From positions 1,178,001 through 1,242,000 of the forward strand of contig NZ_CP047156.1 of NCBI RefSeq assembly GCF_009834025.1: a stretch of DNA of 64,000 nt. The letters run 5' to 3'. Positions 8,692 through 17,879 of the stretch are shown in pieces. The translations under genes and the position numbers were made by a program. The stretch is from Epidermidibacterium keratini. Lineage in GTDB: Bacteria; Actinomycetota; Actinomycetes; Mycobacteriales; Antricoccaceae. Each line of letters begins with the position of its first letter. The stretch's first letter is position 1. Under the pieces are notes generated by a model. It made no database searches. It was given only the letters and a program-made list of their open reading frames with translations, and had not been told where the DNA came from.

Positions 8692-11024
8692 GGATCGCCG
8701 TCGTCGGTGGAGGTCCCGGCGGGCTCTACTTCAGCGCGCTCATGAAGCAGCTCGACCCGAGCCACGAGATCACCGTGTGGGAGCGCAACCGGGCCGATGA
8801 CACGTTTGGTTTCGGCGTCGTCTTCAGCGATGAGACGCTCGGCGGCATTGAGCATGCCGACCGCGAGATCTTCGCCAAAATGGAGCGCGAGTTTGCCCGC
8901 TGGGACGACATCGACGTGCACTACCGCGGCGAGATGCTGACCTCCGGTGGACACGGATTTGCTGCTATGTCTCGCAAACGTCTGCTGCAGATCATGCAGG
9001 AGCGTTGCCGTGAGCTCGGGGTGACGATGCACTTCGAGACCCTCGCGCCGCCGGTGGAGGAGCTCTCGCGCGACTACGACCTGGTCATCGCGTGCGACGG
9101 CCTGCAGTCGGCGATCCGCACGAAGTACGCCGCCGATTTCGAGCCGGGCATGGAAGGACGCAACTGCCGCTACATGTGGCTGGGGACCTCGAAGGTCTTC
9201 GACGCCTTCAAGTTCTACATCGTCGACACGCCATACGGAATCATGCAGATCCACGGCTACCCGTTCGATGCCAACGGCTCGACCTTCATCGTCGAGATGG
9301 CCGAGAAGGTCTGGCGTGCAGCGGGTTTTGACAAGCATGAGGACACCGAGTTCAAGCCCGGCGAATCCGATCACGAGTCCATCGAGAAGGTCGTCGAGCT
9401 GTTTGGCGACATCCTTGAAGGCAACGAGGTGATGGCCAACAACTCGCGATGGATCTCCTTCACCACCATCACGAACCAAAGCTGGATTAAAGACAACATC
9501 GTGCTGCTCGGCGACGCTGCGCACACGGCGCACTTCTCGATCGGCTCAGGCACCAAGCTGGCGATGGAAGACGCCCTGAGCCTGGCGGCCTGCATCTACG
9601 AAAACGACGACCTACAGGTCGCGCTCAAGGAATACGAGCAGGAGCGCAAGGCCGTCGTACTCTCCACCCAGCGCGCCGCCCAGGCCAGCCTCGAATGGTT
9701 TGAAAACCTCGAGCAGTACGACGGCCAGCACCCGCTGCAGTTTGCCTTCAACATCCTCACCCGCAGCCGCCGCGTCACCTACGACAACCTGCAGGTGCGC
9801 GATCCGGAGTTCGTCACGAAGATCGACGAGTGGTTTGCCACCCGCCCCGGACCGCCGATGTTCCAGCCGTTCCGCCTACGCGACATGGAGCTGATCAACC
9901 GCATCGTCGTCTCGCCGATGGACATGTATGTCGCCGAGGACGGCATACCCGGCGACTTCCACCTGGTGCATCTCGGCGGCAAGGCGCTCGGCGGCGCCGG
10001 ACTGGTGATGACCGAGATGGTGTGCGTCAGCCCGACTGGGCGGATCACGCCCGGTTGCACGGGCATCTGGAACGGCGAGCAGACCGAGAGCTGGCGGCGA
10101 ATCACCGACTTCGTGCACCAGCGCTCGCAGGCCAAAATCGGCATGCAAGTAGGGCATTCTGGGCGCAAGGGCTCGACGAAGCTCATGTGGGAGGGCATCG
10201 ACGAGCCGCTTTCGAGCGGCAACTGGGACGTCGTCGGGCCCTCGCCCATCGCCTATAAGGATGGCGTCAACCAGGTGCCGCGCGAGCTCGACCGCGCCGG
10301 GATGGACGAGATCAAACAACAGTTCATCGACGCGACCCGGCGCGCGGTCGACGCCGGGTTCGACCTGGTCGAGCTGCACGCCGCACACGGCTACCTGCTG
10401 TCGTCGTTCCTGTCACCGATCAGCAACCAGCGCACCGATGAGTACGGCGGCGACCTTGCCGGCCGGCTTCGCTACCCGCTAGAAATCTTCACCGCGATGC
10501 GCGAGGTCTGGCCGGCCGACCGGCCGATGAGCGTGCGCATCTCGGCGACCGACTGGGTCGACGGCGGCAACGACCGTGATGAGGCGATCGCGATCGCGCA
10601 GGCCTTCCACGACGCCGGAGCCGACCTGATCGACGTCTCGACCGGGCAGGTCACCGCTGACGAGCAGCCGAAGTTCGGGCGCAGCTACCAGACGCCGTAC
10701 GCCGACGCCGTACGCCAGGAAGTCGGTATCGCGACGCAGGCCGTCGGGGCGATCAGCTCCTACGACGACGTCAACTCGCTGCTACTCGCCGGCCGGGCGG
10801 ACCTGGTCGCGCTCGGTCGTCCGCACCTGTATGACCCGTCGTGGACGCTGCACGCAGCCGCCGAGCAGGAGTACGCCGGGCCCGGCGCCGTCTGGCCGAT
10901 GCCCTGGGCGGCCGGCAGCCGGCGTCCGCAGACCGGCCGCACGGACGGGCCAAAACCGCGGCTCGAGCTCATTCGCGACGGCGTACCAAAGACGCGCCAC
11001 GATCGCTGGCGCCCCAACGGCTGA
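8688..11024 (+). CDS. 2-aminobenzoyl-CoA monooxygenase/reductase (anthraniloyl-CoA monooxygenase)
   Basis: This 778-residue fusion has two enzymes. Residues 1 to about 380 form a class A flavoprotein hydroxylase (MRIAVVGGGPGGLYFS dinucleotide motif, DLVIACDG, LLGDAAHTAHFSIGSG). Residues 390 to about 750 form an old-yellow-enzyme NADH:flavin reductase (NRIVVSPMDMYVAEDG, GQVGHSGRKG written here as QVGHSGRKG, HAAHGYLLSSFLSPISN with the active His pair, VALGRPHL). This architecture is known from 2-aminobenzoyl-CoA monooxygenase/reductase of Azoarcus evansii, which hydroxylates and then reduces the ring to 2-amino-5-oxocyclohex-1-enecarboxyl-CoA. Salicylyl-CoA 5-hydroxylase-like use is the main alternative; the ligase and RidA neighbours favour anthranilate. 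Confidence 0.88.
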   Translation: MRIAVVGGGPGGLYFSALMKQLDPSHEITVWERNRADDTFGFGVVFSDETLGGIEHADREIFAKMEREFARWDDIDVHYRGEMLTSGGHGFAAMSRKRLLQIMQERCRELGVTMHFETLAPPVEELSRDYDLVIACDGLQSAIRTKYAADFEPGMEGRNCRYMWLGTSKVFDAFKFYIVDTPYGIMQIHGYPFDANGSTFIVEMAEKVWRAAGFDKHEDTEFKPGESDHESIEKVVELFGDILEGNEVMANNSRWISFTTITNQSWIKDNIVLLGDAAHTAHFSIGSGTKLAMEDALSLAACIYENDDLQVALKEYEQERKAVVLSTQRAAQASLEWFENLEQYDGQHPLQFAFNILTRSRRVTYDNLQVRDPEFVTKIDEWFATRPGPPMFQPFRLRDMELINRIVVSPMDMYVAEDGIPGDFHLVHLGGKALGGAGLVMTEMVCVSPTGRITPGCTGIWNGEQTESWRRITDFVHQRSQAKIGMQVGHSGRKGSTKLMWEGIDEPLSSGNWDVVGPSPIAYKDGVNQVPRELDRAGMDEIKQQFIDATRRAVDAGFDLVELHAAHGYLLSSFLSPISNQRTDEYGGDLAGRLRYPLEIFTAMREVWPADRPMSVRISATDWVDGGNDRDEAIAIAQAFHDAGADLIDVSTGQVTADEQPKFGRSYQTPYADAVRQEVGIATQAVGAISSYDDVNSLLLAGRADLVALGRPHLYDPSWTLHAAAEQEYAGPGAVWPMPWAAGSRRPQTGRTDGPKPRLELIRDGVPKTRHDRWRPNG

Positions 11025-11048
11025 CCGCGCGAGAGCATCGCGCGGCCA

Positions 11049-11125
11049 CGTGCAAAATCGCACCCGAAACCGGCGACCTCGTCGATATTCGACGAGGTCC
11101 CGCGTGAGGGGTGCGATTTTGCACG
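11049..11125. repeat. nested double palindrome
   Basis: Outer arms CGTGCAAAATCGCACCC (11049-11065) and GGGTGCGATTTTGCACG (11109-11125) are a perfect 17-bp inverted repeat. Inside them lies a second perfect repeat, GACCTCGTCGA (11075-11085) and TCGACGAGGTC (11089-11099), around TAT. It lies just after the monooxygenase gene and may terminate transcription. The nested design recurs at 29901-29970 and 58957-59027, which suggests a mobile or REP-like element. Confidence 0.8.
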
Positions 11126-11270
11126 CAGCCGGGTAGCCACCGTCACACGCCGAGACAAACGACCGTCTCGAAGGCACCTTTGTCGATAGGCTCCAGGTAG
11201 CGACGTGACCCACGCCGTTATCGATGAAGCAGAGCGTCGGTAGCGATTTTTCCGATTGGAAGGCCGCACG

Positions 11271-12449
11271 ATGTTTGGCAAGAAGGACCGCGACAAGACC
11301 CCCGATACCGCCTCCCGGGACGGAGCTGGTCTCCCGCGCGGGCCCGAGCACGACGACTACGACTCCCCGCGCACCGGGGGCGATGCGCCCCGCACCACGG
11401 CCGGAAGCGGCGTCCCGGTTGCTGGCGGATCCTCCGCGGCGAGCCCGGACGACAACCGCACGCTGGATCTCGCAGGCCGCGAGCGCAATGGCGCGCAGTA
11501 TCGTTCCGCTGGCGTCGGCCCCACCGCTGCCGGCGCCGACCGCGGACGCGACCTGCATGACGACGAGCGCGTGCGGGGGCTGCGGGATGACGATCGGAAC
11601 CTGCGCGATGATGACCGCGACCTGCGCGATGACGATCGACGCCGAGGCCTGGGCGCGGCTGGCGTCGGAGCCGCCGGCGTGGGCGCAGCCGGTGCCTACG
11701 CCGCCACCCGAGATCGGGACCGCGACGGTGACACCGACCGAGACGGCTATGCCGGTCGTGACGAGTACGCCGACCACGACGACACGCGAGCTCTGCCCGT
11801 CCATCGCGACCGCGCCGATGACCGCGCGGACTACGTCGACGGGCACCGGACGGCGGCGTACGACGACGACCAGCGTCCGGTCGCTGGCACAGCGGTCGAC
11901 CGCGACGGTGACGGCGTTGCCGACGCGGTCGAGACCGATGACGAGCGGCGCAAGGCCGGCTATCGCATCACTCGCCTTGGCGGCTGGCTGCTCGGGATCC
12001 TGCGCATCCTGATCGGCTTCCAGTTCCTATGGGCCTTCATCGACAAGACGTTCGGACTCGGCTACCCGACGTCCGGTGAGGACGCCTGGATCAACGGCGG
12101 GCGGCCCACCGAGGGCTACCTGCAGTCGGTCGTGGCCGAGGACTCCAACAACCCGTTCAAGCCGATGTTCCAGTTCTTCCTCGACCAGCCGCGGGTCGAC
12201 TGGGTGTTCATGATCGGGCTCGCCGGCATCGGGATTGCACTTATTCTTGGCATCGCGATGTGGCTCACCGCGATCTGCGCCGCCGTACTTCTCGTCTTGA
12301 TGTATCTGGCCTCGTGGCCGATCCAGCAGAACCCGTTTGTCGACGGCCACCTGCTGGAAGCGGTAACCGTGCTCGCGCTGGCCGCGTGCAACGCCGGTGC
12401 CTACATCGGGCTGGGTCGAGCCTGGAAGACCCGCCGCGCCCACCGGTAG
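11271..12449 (+). CDS. DoxX/DoxD-like membrane protein with long charged N-terminal region
   Basis: The product is 392 residues. The start at 11271 follows GGAAGG at 11258. Residues 1 to about 230 are low-complexity, rich in Asp and Arg, with near-repeats such as LRDDDRDLRDDDRRRG and DRDGDTDRDGYAGRDEYADH, and are probably disordered and cytoplasmic. The last 155 residues hold four hydrophobic segments (GGWLLGILRILIGFQFLWAF, VFMIGLAGIGIALILGIAMW, ICAAVLLVLMYLASW, LEAVTVLALAACNAGAYIGL), the pattern of DoxX/DoxD quinone-linked membrane proteins. Substrate unknown. It stands alone. Confidence 0.75.
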   Translation: MFGKKDRDKTPDTASRDGAGLPRGPEHDDYDSPRTGGDAPRTTAGSGVPVAGGSSAASPDDNRTLDLAGRERNGAQYRSAGVGPTAAGADRGRDLHDDERVRGLRDDDRNLRDDDRDLRDDDRRRGLGAAGVGAAGVGAAGAYAATRDRDRDGDTDRDGYAGRDEYADHDDTRALPVHRDRADDRADYVDGHRTAAYDDDQRPVAGTAVDRDGDGVADAVETDDERRKAGYRITRLGGWLLGILRILIGFQFLWAFIDKTFGLGYPTSGEDAWINGGRPTEGYLQSVVAEDSNNPFKPMFQFFLDQPRVDWVFMIGLAGIGIALILGIAMWLTAICAAVLLVLMYLASWPIQQNPFVDGHLLEAVTVLALAACNAGAYIGLGRAWKTRRAHR

Positions 12450-12470
12450 CGCGGGGACGCTCTACCGAGT

Positions 12471-13256
12471 TCAGCGGACGGTGAGGCCGCCGTCGACGAT
12501 GAGCGACGTGCCACTGATGTATGCCGCCGCGTCGGAGGCCAGGAAAATGGTCGCGTCGACCAGCTCAGGCACCTCTCCGAGCCGTCCGGCCGGTGCGGCG
12601 TCGGCGATCCCGGTGAGGAAGTCACCCGGCTGCTGCTCGGTCATCTCGGTCATGAAGTAGCCGGGCTGGATCGCGTTGACCCGGATCCCCTTGCGGCCGG
12701 TGAGCTGCACGGCGAGGTCTCGGGTCAGCCCGAGCACGGCGGCCTTCGAGGCCGAGTACGCCGCTTGCGGAAGCCCGGCAGACCAGGTGCCCAAGATGCT
12801 CGAGATATTCACGATGTTGCTGCCGGGCTCCATGCGACGTACCGCCGACTGGCTCATCCAGTAGACGCCGTTGAGATTGACGTCGATAACCGAGCGGAAC
12901 TCATCGGCCTGCTCGCGGGTCATCGGGACTGCGGTCCCCACGCCGGCGTTGTTGATGAGTACGTCGATCCGGCCGAACTCGTCGTACGCCGTGGCGGCAA
13001 ACCGCTCGCAGTCCTCCGGAACCGAGGTGTCTGCGCCGACGACAACGCAGCGACGTCCGGTCTGTTCGACCTGCGCTGCGGTCTGCTCGAGGCGCTCGAC
13101 CCGCCGTCCGCAGATCGCGATATCGGCGCCTTGTTCGGCGAAGGCGACGGCCATGGCCGCACCTAGTCCGGACGACGCGCCCGTGACAAGCACGACCTTG
13201 CCGTCGAATCGGGTGCGGGCGGCGAATCCGGACGGGCGCTCATCAGCAGTTGTCAT
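12471..13256 (-). CDS. SDR family oxidoreductase
   Basis: This 261-residue classical SDR has TGASSGLG, NNAG, a catalytic serine in NIVNISSILG, YSASKAA and QPGYFMTEMT. It ends in YISGTSLIVDGGLTVR, typical of FabG-like and alcohol-oxidising members. The substrate cannot be read from the sequence. It lies 10 bp upstream of the P450 gene's 3' end, on the same strand, and so is probably co-transcribed behind it: P450 hydroxylation followed by alcohol oxidation is a reasonable pairing. Confidence 0.85.
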   Translation of the reverse strand: MTTADERPSGFAARTRFDGKVVLVTGASSGLGAAMAVAFAEQGADIAICGRRVERLEQTAAQVEQTGRRCVVVGADTSVPEDCERFAATAYDEFGRIDVLINNAGVGTAVPMTREQADEFRSVIDVNLNGVYWMSQSAVRRMEPGSNIVNISSILGTWSAGLPQAAYSASKAAVLGLTRDLAVQLTGRKGIRVNAIQPGYFMTEMTEQQPGDFLTGIADAAPAGRLGEVPELVDATIFLASDAAAYISGTSLIVDGGLTVR

Positions 13257-13266
13257 GCTGACTTGC

Positions 13267-14463
13267 TTACCAGGTGACCGGCAGCGACTCCAGCCCGAAG
13301 ACGATCGAAAACATTCGATAGTCGACGAGGTCGGGATCGCCCTCGTGCTTGATTCCCGGGAATCGGCGGAAAAGCTCAGGTAGCGCGACCTTCAGCTCCA
13401 TCCGGCCAAGCTCCGCGCCGATGCAGCGATGGATGCCGTAGCCGAAGGCGAGGTGCGAGGTCGTGCCGCGCCGCAGGTCGAGCGTCTGCGCGTCAGGGGT
13501 CAGCGCGTCGTCACGGTTGGCCGCCGACAGCGAGACCAGTGCCAGCTCGCCGGCCTTGATGAGCTGTCCGCCGACCTCCACGTCTTCCTTAGCCAGGCGG
13601 GGAAAGCCGACCTGGACGACCGTCAGGACCCGCAGCAGCTCGTCGACGATCTCCTGCGCCTGCTTGGGTTCTGCGTTCGAGATCAGCGAGACGTAGTCGG
13701 GGTTTTGCATGAGCACGTGCGCGCCAAGGGCAATCATCGACGCGGTCGTCTCGTGACCGCCGGTCAGGATGCCGTCGGCGAGCCCGGCGAGCTCAGTGTC
13801 GGTGATGTCGTCGCCGTGCTCGCGGATGATCTGCGGAATCAGCCCGTCACCGTCGGGATTGGCCCGCATCTTCTCGACGAGTCCGCGCAGGTACTTCAGC
13901 GACTCGCCGATCTGCCCCAGTGAGTCGCCGATGTCGCCGGTGAAGGTGAAGCGGTCGGCCGAGTGGTCGACGAACTCGTCGCGGTCCTCATAGGGCACGC
14001 CCAGCAGCTCGGTGATGACCAGCGATGGAATCGGCAGCGCATAGAGCTCGACGAGGTCGGCTCCGGGCCCTGCGGCCGCGATCGCATCGAGGCGTTCGGC
14101 GATGATGCCGTCAATCAGCGGCTCAAGGCGCCGCAGCCGCCGCATGGTGAACTCCGGCGTGACGATCTTGCGCAGTCGCGTGTGGTCCGGGGGGTCGATC
14201 AGCCCGAGACCGCCGGGGTCCTGCTGCAGCAGCGACTGCAGGTCGCCGGCCTCGGCCAGGCGGGTGAAGTCGTTGGAAAACCGCTGGTGATCACCCAAAA
14301 CCGCCTTCGCATCGTCGTAGCGGGTGATCAGCCACCCGGTGACGTCGATGCCTTCGGGCAGCTCCAGCCGCGCAATCGGCTGCTCGGTGCGCAGCGCATC
14401 GAGCTCGGCGGCGGGCACGTAGCCGTCGCGCAGCAGGGGCAGGGCAAAGTTCACATCAGTCAT
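13267..14463 (-). CDS. soluble bacterial cytochrome P450
   Basis: The product is 398 residues from the ATG at 14463. It carries the I-helix LADGILTGGHETTASM (acid/alcohol pair replaced by His-Glu-Thr-Thr, as in many actinobacterial CYPs), the ExxR glutamate in ELLRVLTVVQVGFPRLA, and the heme loop FGYGIHRCIGAELGRMEL with the axial cysteine. There is no membrane anchor, so it is a class I monooxygenase needing a ferredoxin and a reductase, neither of which is adjacent. It resembles the CYP105/107 group that hydroxylates small secondary metabolites or xenobiotics. Translation starts 192 bp before the divergent nuclease-like gene. Confidence 0.92.
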   Translation of the reverse strand: MTDVNFALPLLRDGYVPAAELDALRTEQPIARLELPEGIDVTGWLITRYDDAKAVLGDHQRFSNDFTRLAEAGDLQSLLQQDPGGLGLIDPPDHTRLRKIVTPEFTMRRLRRLEPLIDGIIAERLDAIAAAGPGADLVELYALPIPSLVITELLGVPYEDRDEFVDHSADRFTFTGDIGDSLGQIGESLKYLRGLVEKMRANPDGDGLIPQIIREHGDDITDTELAGLADGILTGGHETTASMIALGAHVLMQNPDYVSLISNAEPKQAQEIVDELLRVLTVVQVGFPRLAKEDVEVGGQLIKAGELALVSLSAANRDDALTPDAQTLDLRRGTTSHLAFGYGIHRCIGAELGRMELKVALPELFRRFPGIKHEGDPDLVDYRMFSIVFGLESLPVTW

Positions 14464-14655
14464 CGGGCGCCTTGGCAGTCGGTGCAGGCGGCTGGCTTCG
14501 CGGCCTCCGCCCTGGTCACTACGACGATAACGCGCGCGAGTACGCCGCCCCGCACCCTGCCAAGTTGGCGCGTCGGGGTGCCGCGCCGTCGGTGAGGTGT
14601 CATACCCAGCGGGTAGCGTCTCTATCAGCGCCGGATCAAAAGGGGGTACAGCGCG

Positions 14656-16221
14656 ATGGACGTCGCCGACGGCCGTGTCGTGTACTCCCCCGCGGACCTT
14701 TCGACGTACGCCGACTGCGCATACCGCGCCCTGCGGCGCCTCGATGTCGCTACCGGCCGCGTGCGAGCCCCTGCCGCCGCCGGTGATGCGCTGCGCGATC
14801 GGATCCGCGAGCGCGCCCGCGAGCACGAGCTGTTCGTGCTTGATGGCTATCGCGAGCGGTACGGCGACGGCGTACTTTCCCTGGACGGCGCGCCCAACGT
14901 GCCCCATCGCGCCGCGCTTACGCAGCGCACCCTCGAGGCGCTCGCCAGCGGCGCCGAGGTCATCCACCGCCCGCACCTGGCCAGCGGCCAGCTCTATGCG
15001 GTGGCTGACTTCCTGGTCCGGTACGGCGACCGGTGGCAGCTGGTCGAGTCGCGGTTTGCCCACCGCGTCAAGACCTCGGGTCGCATCGAGATCGGCGCGC
15101 TCGCACAACTGCTGATCGCTCTTGAGGTGCCGATCGAGGTTGACGCGCTCGTGCACCTCGGCAACCGCACCTCGGTCGCGGTGCCGATCATCGAAGTGCT
15201 CCCCGAGGCCGGCATGGTGCGTGCCGACTTCGAGGCCGACCTTGCCGCGGCCCTCGCCGACGGTCCGGTGGCCTGGGGTACGCCGGGGCTACGGATCTGC
15301 GGGTGGTGCGCGCCGTGCCGCGAAGCGGCATACCTCGCCCGCGACGTCCGCACGGTCGCCGGGCTGCGCATGGAAGACCGGGCCCCGCTGCTGGGCGCCG
15401 GTATCTCGACGATCGACCAGCTCGCAGCCGCAGACGGCGCAGTCGACGGGCTCGACCCGCAGCGGCTCTCCGATCTTCGGGCGCAGGCGCGCCTGCAGGT
15501 GCGCGCGTTGCCGCCGGGAGCCGAGCGCGACCCATCGCTGGCCGGAGCAGTGGCGTTCGAGGTCGCTGACGCCGCCCCCATCGAGCAGCTTCCGCGGGCC
15601 AGCGAGGGCGATCTGTTCTTCGACTTCGAGAGCGATCCGCTGTGGCGAGCCAGCGATGACGACAGTATCGACGGTCTTGAATACCTATTCGGGCTGTGGG
15701 TTCCCGCCCGGACCGACGAGGAGTTCGTGTCGTTCTGGGCGCACAACCGGGCTGAGGAACGCCGGGCTCTCATCCGTTTCATGCAGTTCGTCGAGGCCGC
15801 GATCGCGCGCGATCCCGCACTGCACATCTACCACTACTCGTCGTACGAGCCGACCGTCCTGGCACGGGTCGCACAGCGACACGACACCGCCGTGGATCAG
15901 GTGGCGCAGCTGATCGACGGCGGCTTCTTCGTCGACCTGCTGCCGGTAGTCCGCGGGTCGCTGCGCACCTCCCAAGACGGGTTCGGTCTGAAGAAGATCG
16001 AACCGCTCTACATGGGCGATGAGGCGCGCGACGGCACCGTGCAAACTGCCGCCGCATCGGTCGTCGGCTACCAGGACTACGTCGAGCTACGCGACGCCGG
16101 TCGGCTCAGCGAGGCCGCCGCCGTACTCGCCGGCATCGAGGACTACAACCGCTACGACTGCCTGTCGACCTACCGACTGCGCAACTGGCTGCTGTCGCTG
16201 GTCGACCTGCCGTCCCGCTAG
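14656..16221 (+). CDS. TM0106-family RecB-like nuclease protein with altered active site
   Basis: The product is 521 residues, with AGGGGG 10 bases before the ATG. The N-terminal half is RecB/Cas4-like: an early cysteine (TYADCAYRAL), VADFL, and a CGWCAPC cluster near residue 220 that could bind iron-sulfur. The second half has DLFFDFESDPLW, a DxE motif opening an RNase H-like exonuclease domain, and ends with DYNRYDCLSTYRLRNWL. The usual nuclease D-x-K strand reads LVESRFAHR, so the catalytic lysine is an arginine. Many actinobacterial relatives continue into a superfamily 1 helicase of 500 or more residues; here the gene stops cleanly. Its role in DNA or RNA processing is inferred from family only. 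Confidence 0.72.
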   Translation: MDVADGRVVYSPADLSTYADCAYRALRRLDVATGRVRAPAAAGDALRDRIRERAREHELFVLDGYRERYGDGVLSLDGAPNVPHRAALTQRTLEALASGAEVIHRPHLASGQLYAVADFLVRYGDRWQLVESRFAHRVKTSGRIEIGALAQLLIALEVPIEVDALVHLGNRTSVAVPIIEVLPEAGMVRADFEADLAAALADGPVAWGTPGLRICGWCAPCREAAYLARDVRTVAGLRMEDRAPLLGAGISTIDQLAAADGAVDGLDPQRLSDLRAQARLQVRALPPGAERDPSLAGAVAFEVADAAPIEQLPRASEGDLFFDFESDPLWRASDDDSIDGLEYLFGLWVPARTDEEFVSFWAHNRAEERRALIRFMQFVEAAIARDPALHIYHYSSYEPTVLARVAQRHDTAVDQVAQLIDGGFFVDLLPVVRGSLRTSQDGFGLKKIEPLYMGDEARDGTVQTAAASVVGYQDYVELRDAGRLSEAAAVLAGIEDYNRYDCLSTYRLRNWLLSLVDLPSR

Positions 16222-17765
16222 TTCGCGGATGCCGTCTCGCCGGCACCGTCACGCAGCACCCGCTTGAGCAGTTTGCCGGACTGGTTGCGCGGGAGCTCAT
16301 CGACAAACCGGATGTCCTTGGGCACCTTGTATTTCGCTAGGGACTGCGCCGAATGCGCGATCAGCTCGCCCTTGTCGACGCTCCCCGCGTCGGCCCCGTC
16401 CTTAGTGACCACAAACGCGGTCACCGCCTCGATCCATTTCTCATCCGGCAGCCCCACCACCGCGACCTCGGCCACCGCAGGATGGGTATAGAGCGCATCC
16501 TCGACCTCCCGGGACGCGACGAGTACGCCGCCGGTGTTGATGACGTCCTTGATCCGGTCGACGATCGTGATGTAACCCTCCTCGTCGATCCGAGCCAAGT
16601 CACCGGAGTGGAACCAGTCGCCGGTGAAGGCCTCGGCCGTCTCCTCGGGCTTCTCCCAGTAGCCCTGGCACAGCTGGGGCGAGCGATAGATGACCTCCCC
16701 GGACTCCCCCGGCGCAACGTCATTCAGGTCAGGGTCCACGACCCGCATCTCGACAAAGAGCACCGCTCGACCGCACGAGTCCGGGCGCGCCTCGTGCTCC
16801 TCCGGGCGCAAGACCGTGGCGAGCGGGCCGACCTCGGACTGGCCGAAGCAGTTGTAGAGCCCGAGCTTCGGCAGCCGGTCCTGCAGCCGCTTGACCACCG
16901 GCACCGGCATGATCGAGGCGCCGTAGTAGGCCTTCTGCAACGAGTCAAGGTCGCGCGAGGCGAAGTCGGGATGGTTGGTCAGCGGCACCCACACGGTCGG
17001 GGCGAGAAACAGCGTCGTGATCTGATCGCTCTCGACCTTCTGCAGGATCTTCGGAATGTCGGGCACCTGCAAAAGATGGGTCGTCGCGCCGATGGCGAGG
17101 TATGGCACGAAAAAGCAGTGCATGCCAGCCGAATGGTAGAGCGGCATGCACTGCAGGTTGACGTCGTCATGGTCGGCATCGAAGGCGTCGATGCAGCTGG
17201 CCATGTGGTAGGTCAGCGCGCGGTGGGTCATCATCGAGCCCTTCGGACGCGACGTCGTACCCGAGGTATAGAGCAGCTGGACGAGATCCTCTGAGCCGAC
17301 CTCGATGTCGATCTGCGGGACGTCGCCCTCGCGCCCGTGAGCGAGGACCGAGTCCGGCCCCTCAGTCAACGAGAAGCGGATGCCAGGGACCTCATCGAGC
17401 TCGTCGACGTAGTTATCAAGGTGCGGATCGACAAAGATGCCCCGCGCACCGGAGTTTTCCAGCAGATAGGCCAGCTCGCCGCCGGTGAGCGCATAGTTCA
17501 GCGGCACGTGCACCAGACCCGCGCGCGAGCACGCGAGATACAGCAGCCCGTAGGCGTCGGAGTTCTGGCCGTACGCCGCAACCCGGTCGCCTTTGGCGAA
17601 CCCGAGCTCGAGCAGCCACCCGGCCACCCGTGAGATCGCGTCGTCGTACTCGCGGTAGGTCCAGTCTCGGCCGTCGTAGGTGACGGCGAGCTTGTCCGGC
17701 GTCCGGCGCGCAGCGCGCGTGACCGCGGTATCGACTCGGGTGGCGTAGGTAGCGGCAGCGGGCAT
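16218..17765 (-). CDS. fatty-acid/aryl acyl-CoA ligase (AMP-forming)
   Basis: The product is 515 residues; the start at 17765 is set by GGAGGT five bases upstream. It activates a carboxylic acid to its CoA thioester. The P-loop YTSGTTSRPKGSMMTH, FGQSEVGP, WFHSGDLARIDEEGYI and the C-terminal lysine in RNQSGKLLKRVL are intact. Similarity is to medium/long-chain FadD-like enzymes; the chain length cannot be told. It is convergent with the nuclease-like gene, overlapping its stop region by four bases. Confidence 0.88.
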   Translation of the reverse strand: MPAAATYATRVDTAVTRAARRTPDKLAVTYDGRDWTYREYDDAISRVAGWLLELGFAKGDRVAAYGQNSDAYGLLYLACSRAGLVHVPLNYALTGGELAYLLENSGARGIFVDPHLDNYVDELDEVPGIRFSLTEGPDSVLAHGREGDVPQIDIEVGSEDLVQLLYTSGTTSRPKGSMMTHRALTYHMASCIDAFDADHDDVNLQCMPLYHSAGMHCFFVPYLAIGATTHLLQVPDIPKILQKVESDQITTLFLAPTVWVPLTNHPDFASRDLDSLQKAYYGASIMPVPVVKRLQDRLPKLGLYNCFGQSEVGPLATVLRPEEHEARPDSCGRAVLFVEMRVVDPDLNDVAPGESGEVIYRSPQLCQGYWEKPEETAEAFTGDWFHSGDLARIDEEGYITIVDRIKDVINTGGVLVASREVEDALYTHPAVAEVAVVGLPDEKWIEAVTAFVVTKDGADAGSVDKGELIAHSAQSLAKYKVPKDIRFVDELPRNQSGKLLKRVLRDGAGETASAN

Positions 17766-17879
17766 GGGACCTCCAACGCAGGATGCTTGGGGATGATTCA
17801 AGCATTGCCAGCCTGATACCGCACTCGCCCTGTACCTGGGCCTGTCGCCACATCGGCAAGGGGTGACTACCGTAGGAGC

